Of a stretch of DNA of 53,550 nt, positions 53,278 through 53,550 are shown in pieces (the first letter of the stretch is position 1; every line of letters starts with the position of its first letter). Below the pieces are notes generated by a model, which was not told where the DNA came from, made no database searches, and saw only the letters and a program-made list of their open reading frames with translations. This DNA comes from Neotamlana sedimentorum (lineage in GTDB: Bacteria > Bacteroidota > Bacteroidia > Flavobacteriales > Flavobacteriaceae), in contig NZ_JTDW01000019.1 in assembly GCF_000943565.1 (NCBI RefSeq), positions 1-53,550 on the forward strand, written 5' to 3'. A program made the translations under genes and the position numbers.

Positions 53278-53550
53278 CTATTTTTTATAAGCTTTTACGT
53301 TTTGTTTTGAAACCCCTAAACCTTCAATACCTAACTCCATAACATCGCCTTCTTTTAAGTACATTGGTGGATTTAAACCTAAACCAACACCAAATGGTGT
53401 TCCTGTTGAAATGATATCGCCTGGTAAAAGCGTCATAAATTGGCTAATGTGGCTTACTACGTGTTGTACGTTAAAAATAAAATCGGAAGTGGTGCTGTTT
53501 TGCATGACTTCGCCATTTAATTTTAACCATAAGTTTAAGTTATTCGGATC
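53278..53550 (-). CDS. FAH-family hydrolase, C-terminal part (cut by window edge)
   Basis: The frame is open to the right edge (90 residues seen plus stop). It contains GDIISTGTPFGVGLGLNPP (residues ~44-62 of the visible part) and the conserved ending EGDVMELGIEGLGVSKQN of the fumarylacetoacetate hydrolase family. With FucP and the mutarotase, it is likely the 2,4-diketo-3-deoxy-L-fuconate hydrolase of the non-phosphorylating L-fucose route, although FAH enzymes of aromatic degradation look similar. Confidence 0.85.
   Translation of the reverse strand, partial: DPNNLNLWLKLNGEVMQNSTTSDFIFNVQHVVSHISQFMTLLPGDIISTGTPFGVGLGLNPPMYLKEGDVMELGIEGLGVSKQNVKAYKK

Overview
The window comes from a low-GC member of the Bacteroidota, most likely a marine Flavobacteriaceae. 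The evidence is the flavobacterial type of division and cell-wall cluster (FtsZ with a very long acidic tail, no murF or ddl in the cluster), TAnnTTTG-type -7 promoter elements before many genes, weak Shine-Dalgarno signals, and a PadR / PspC / GIN-domain module.

Layout. (1) 1-17.6 kb is an accessory region, nearly all on the minus strand. It holds a run of alpha/beta hydrolases (one cut by the left edge), a cupin, a recently duplicated pair of small secreted beta-barrel-like proteins whose second copy is broken by a stop codon, two AraC-type TPR regulators with opposite domain orders, a membrane thioredoxin, a frameshifted CPBP protease, an NAD(P)-binding protein, an acyltransferase-3 protein and an ankyrin lipoprotein. 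Several of these genes share one 5' leader, and two promoter regions share a pair of 9-bp direct repeats 20 bp apart. (2) 17.7-34.2 kb is core: tRNA-Arg(UCG), a YqeY-like gene, then the dcw cluster read right to left: mraZ, rsmH, ftsL, ftsI, murE, mraY, murD, ftsW, murG, murC, ftsQ, ftsA, ftsZ. A MraZ-type operator of three 10-bp repeats precedes it and an intrinsic terminator follows ftsZ. (3) 34.4-43.0 kb is mixed housekeeping: an alpha/beta hydrolase, engB, an M23 peptidase, rimO, a serine hydrolase, a DUF4870 protein, then padR, a PspC-domain protein and a GIN-domain lipoprotein.

(4) 43.15-51.5 kb is the most interesting part: a compact plus-strand set of six genes, the last five nearly or actually overlapping. 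In order they encode a small class-II-terpene-cyclase-like alpha/alpha-toroid protein with a DxDD motif, a single 740-residue fusion of an acyltransferase (AT) domain to a cytochrome P450, an ABC exporter, a GT4-type glycosyltransferase, a GT2-type glycosyltransferase and a UbiA-family prenyltransferase. I read this as an undescribed pathway for a prenylated, oxidised, acylated and glycosylated small molecule or lipid that is exported. The AT domain lacks the arginine that normally holds malonyl groups, and the P450 lacks the usual I-helix acid, so both halves may do unusual chemistry. No PKS or NRPS module is in the window; the product is inference only.

(5) 51.5-53.55 kb, minus strand, is a sugar catabolic operon: an L-fucose permease, a rhamnose/fucose mutarotase and the C-terminal part of an FAH-family hydrolase, fitting the non-phosphorylating L-fucose pathway.
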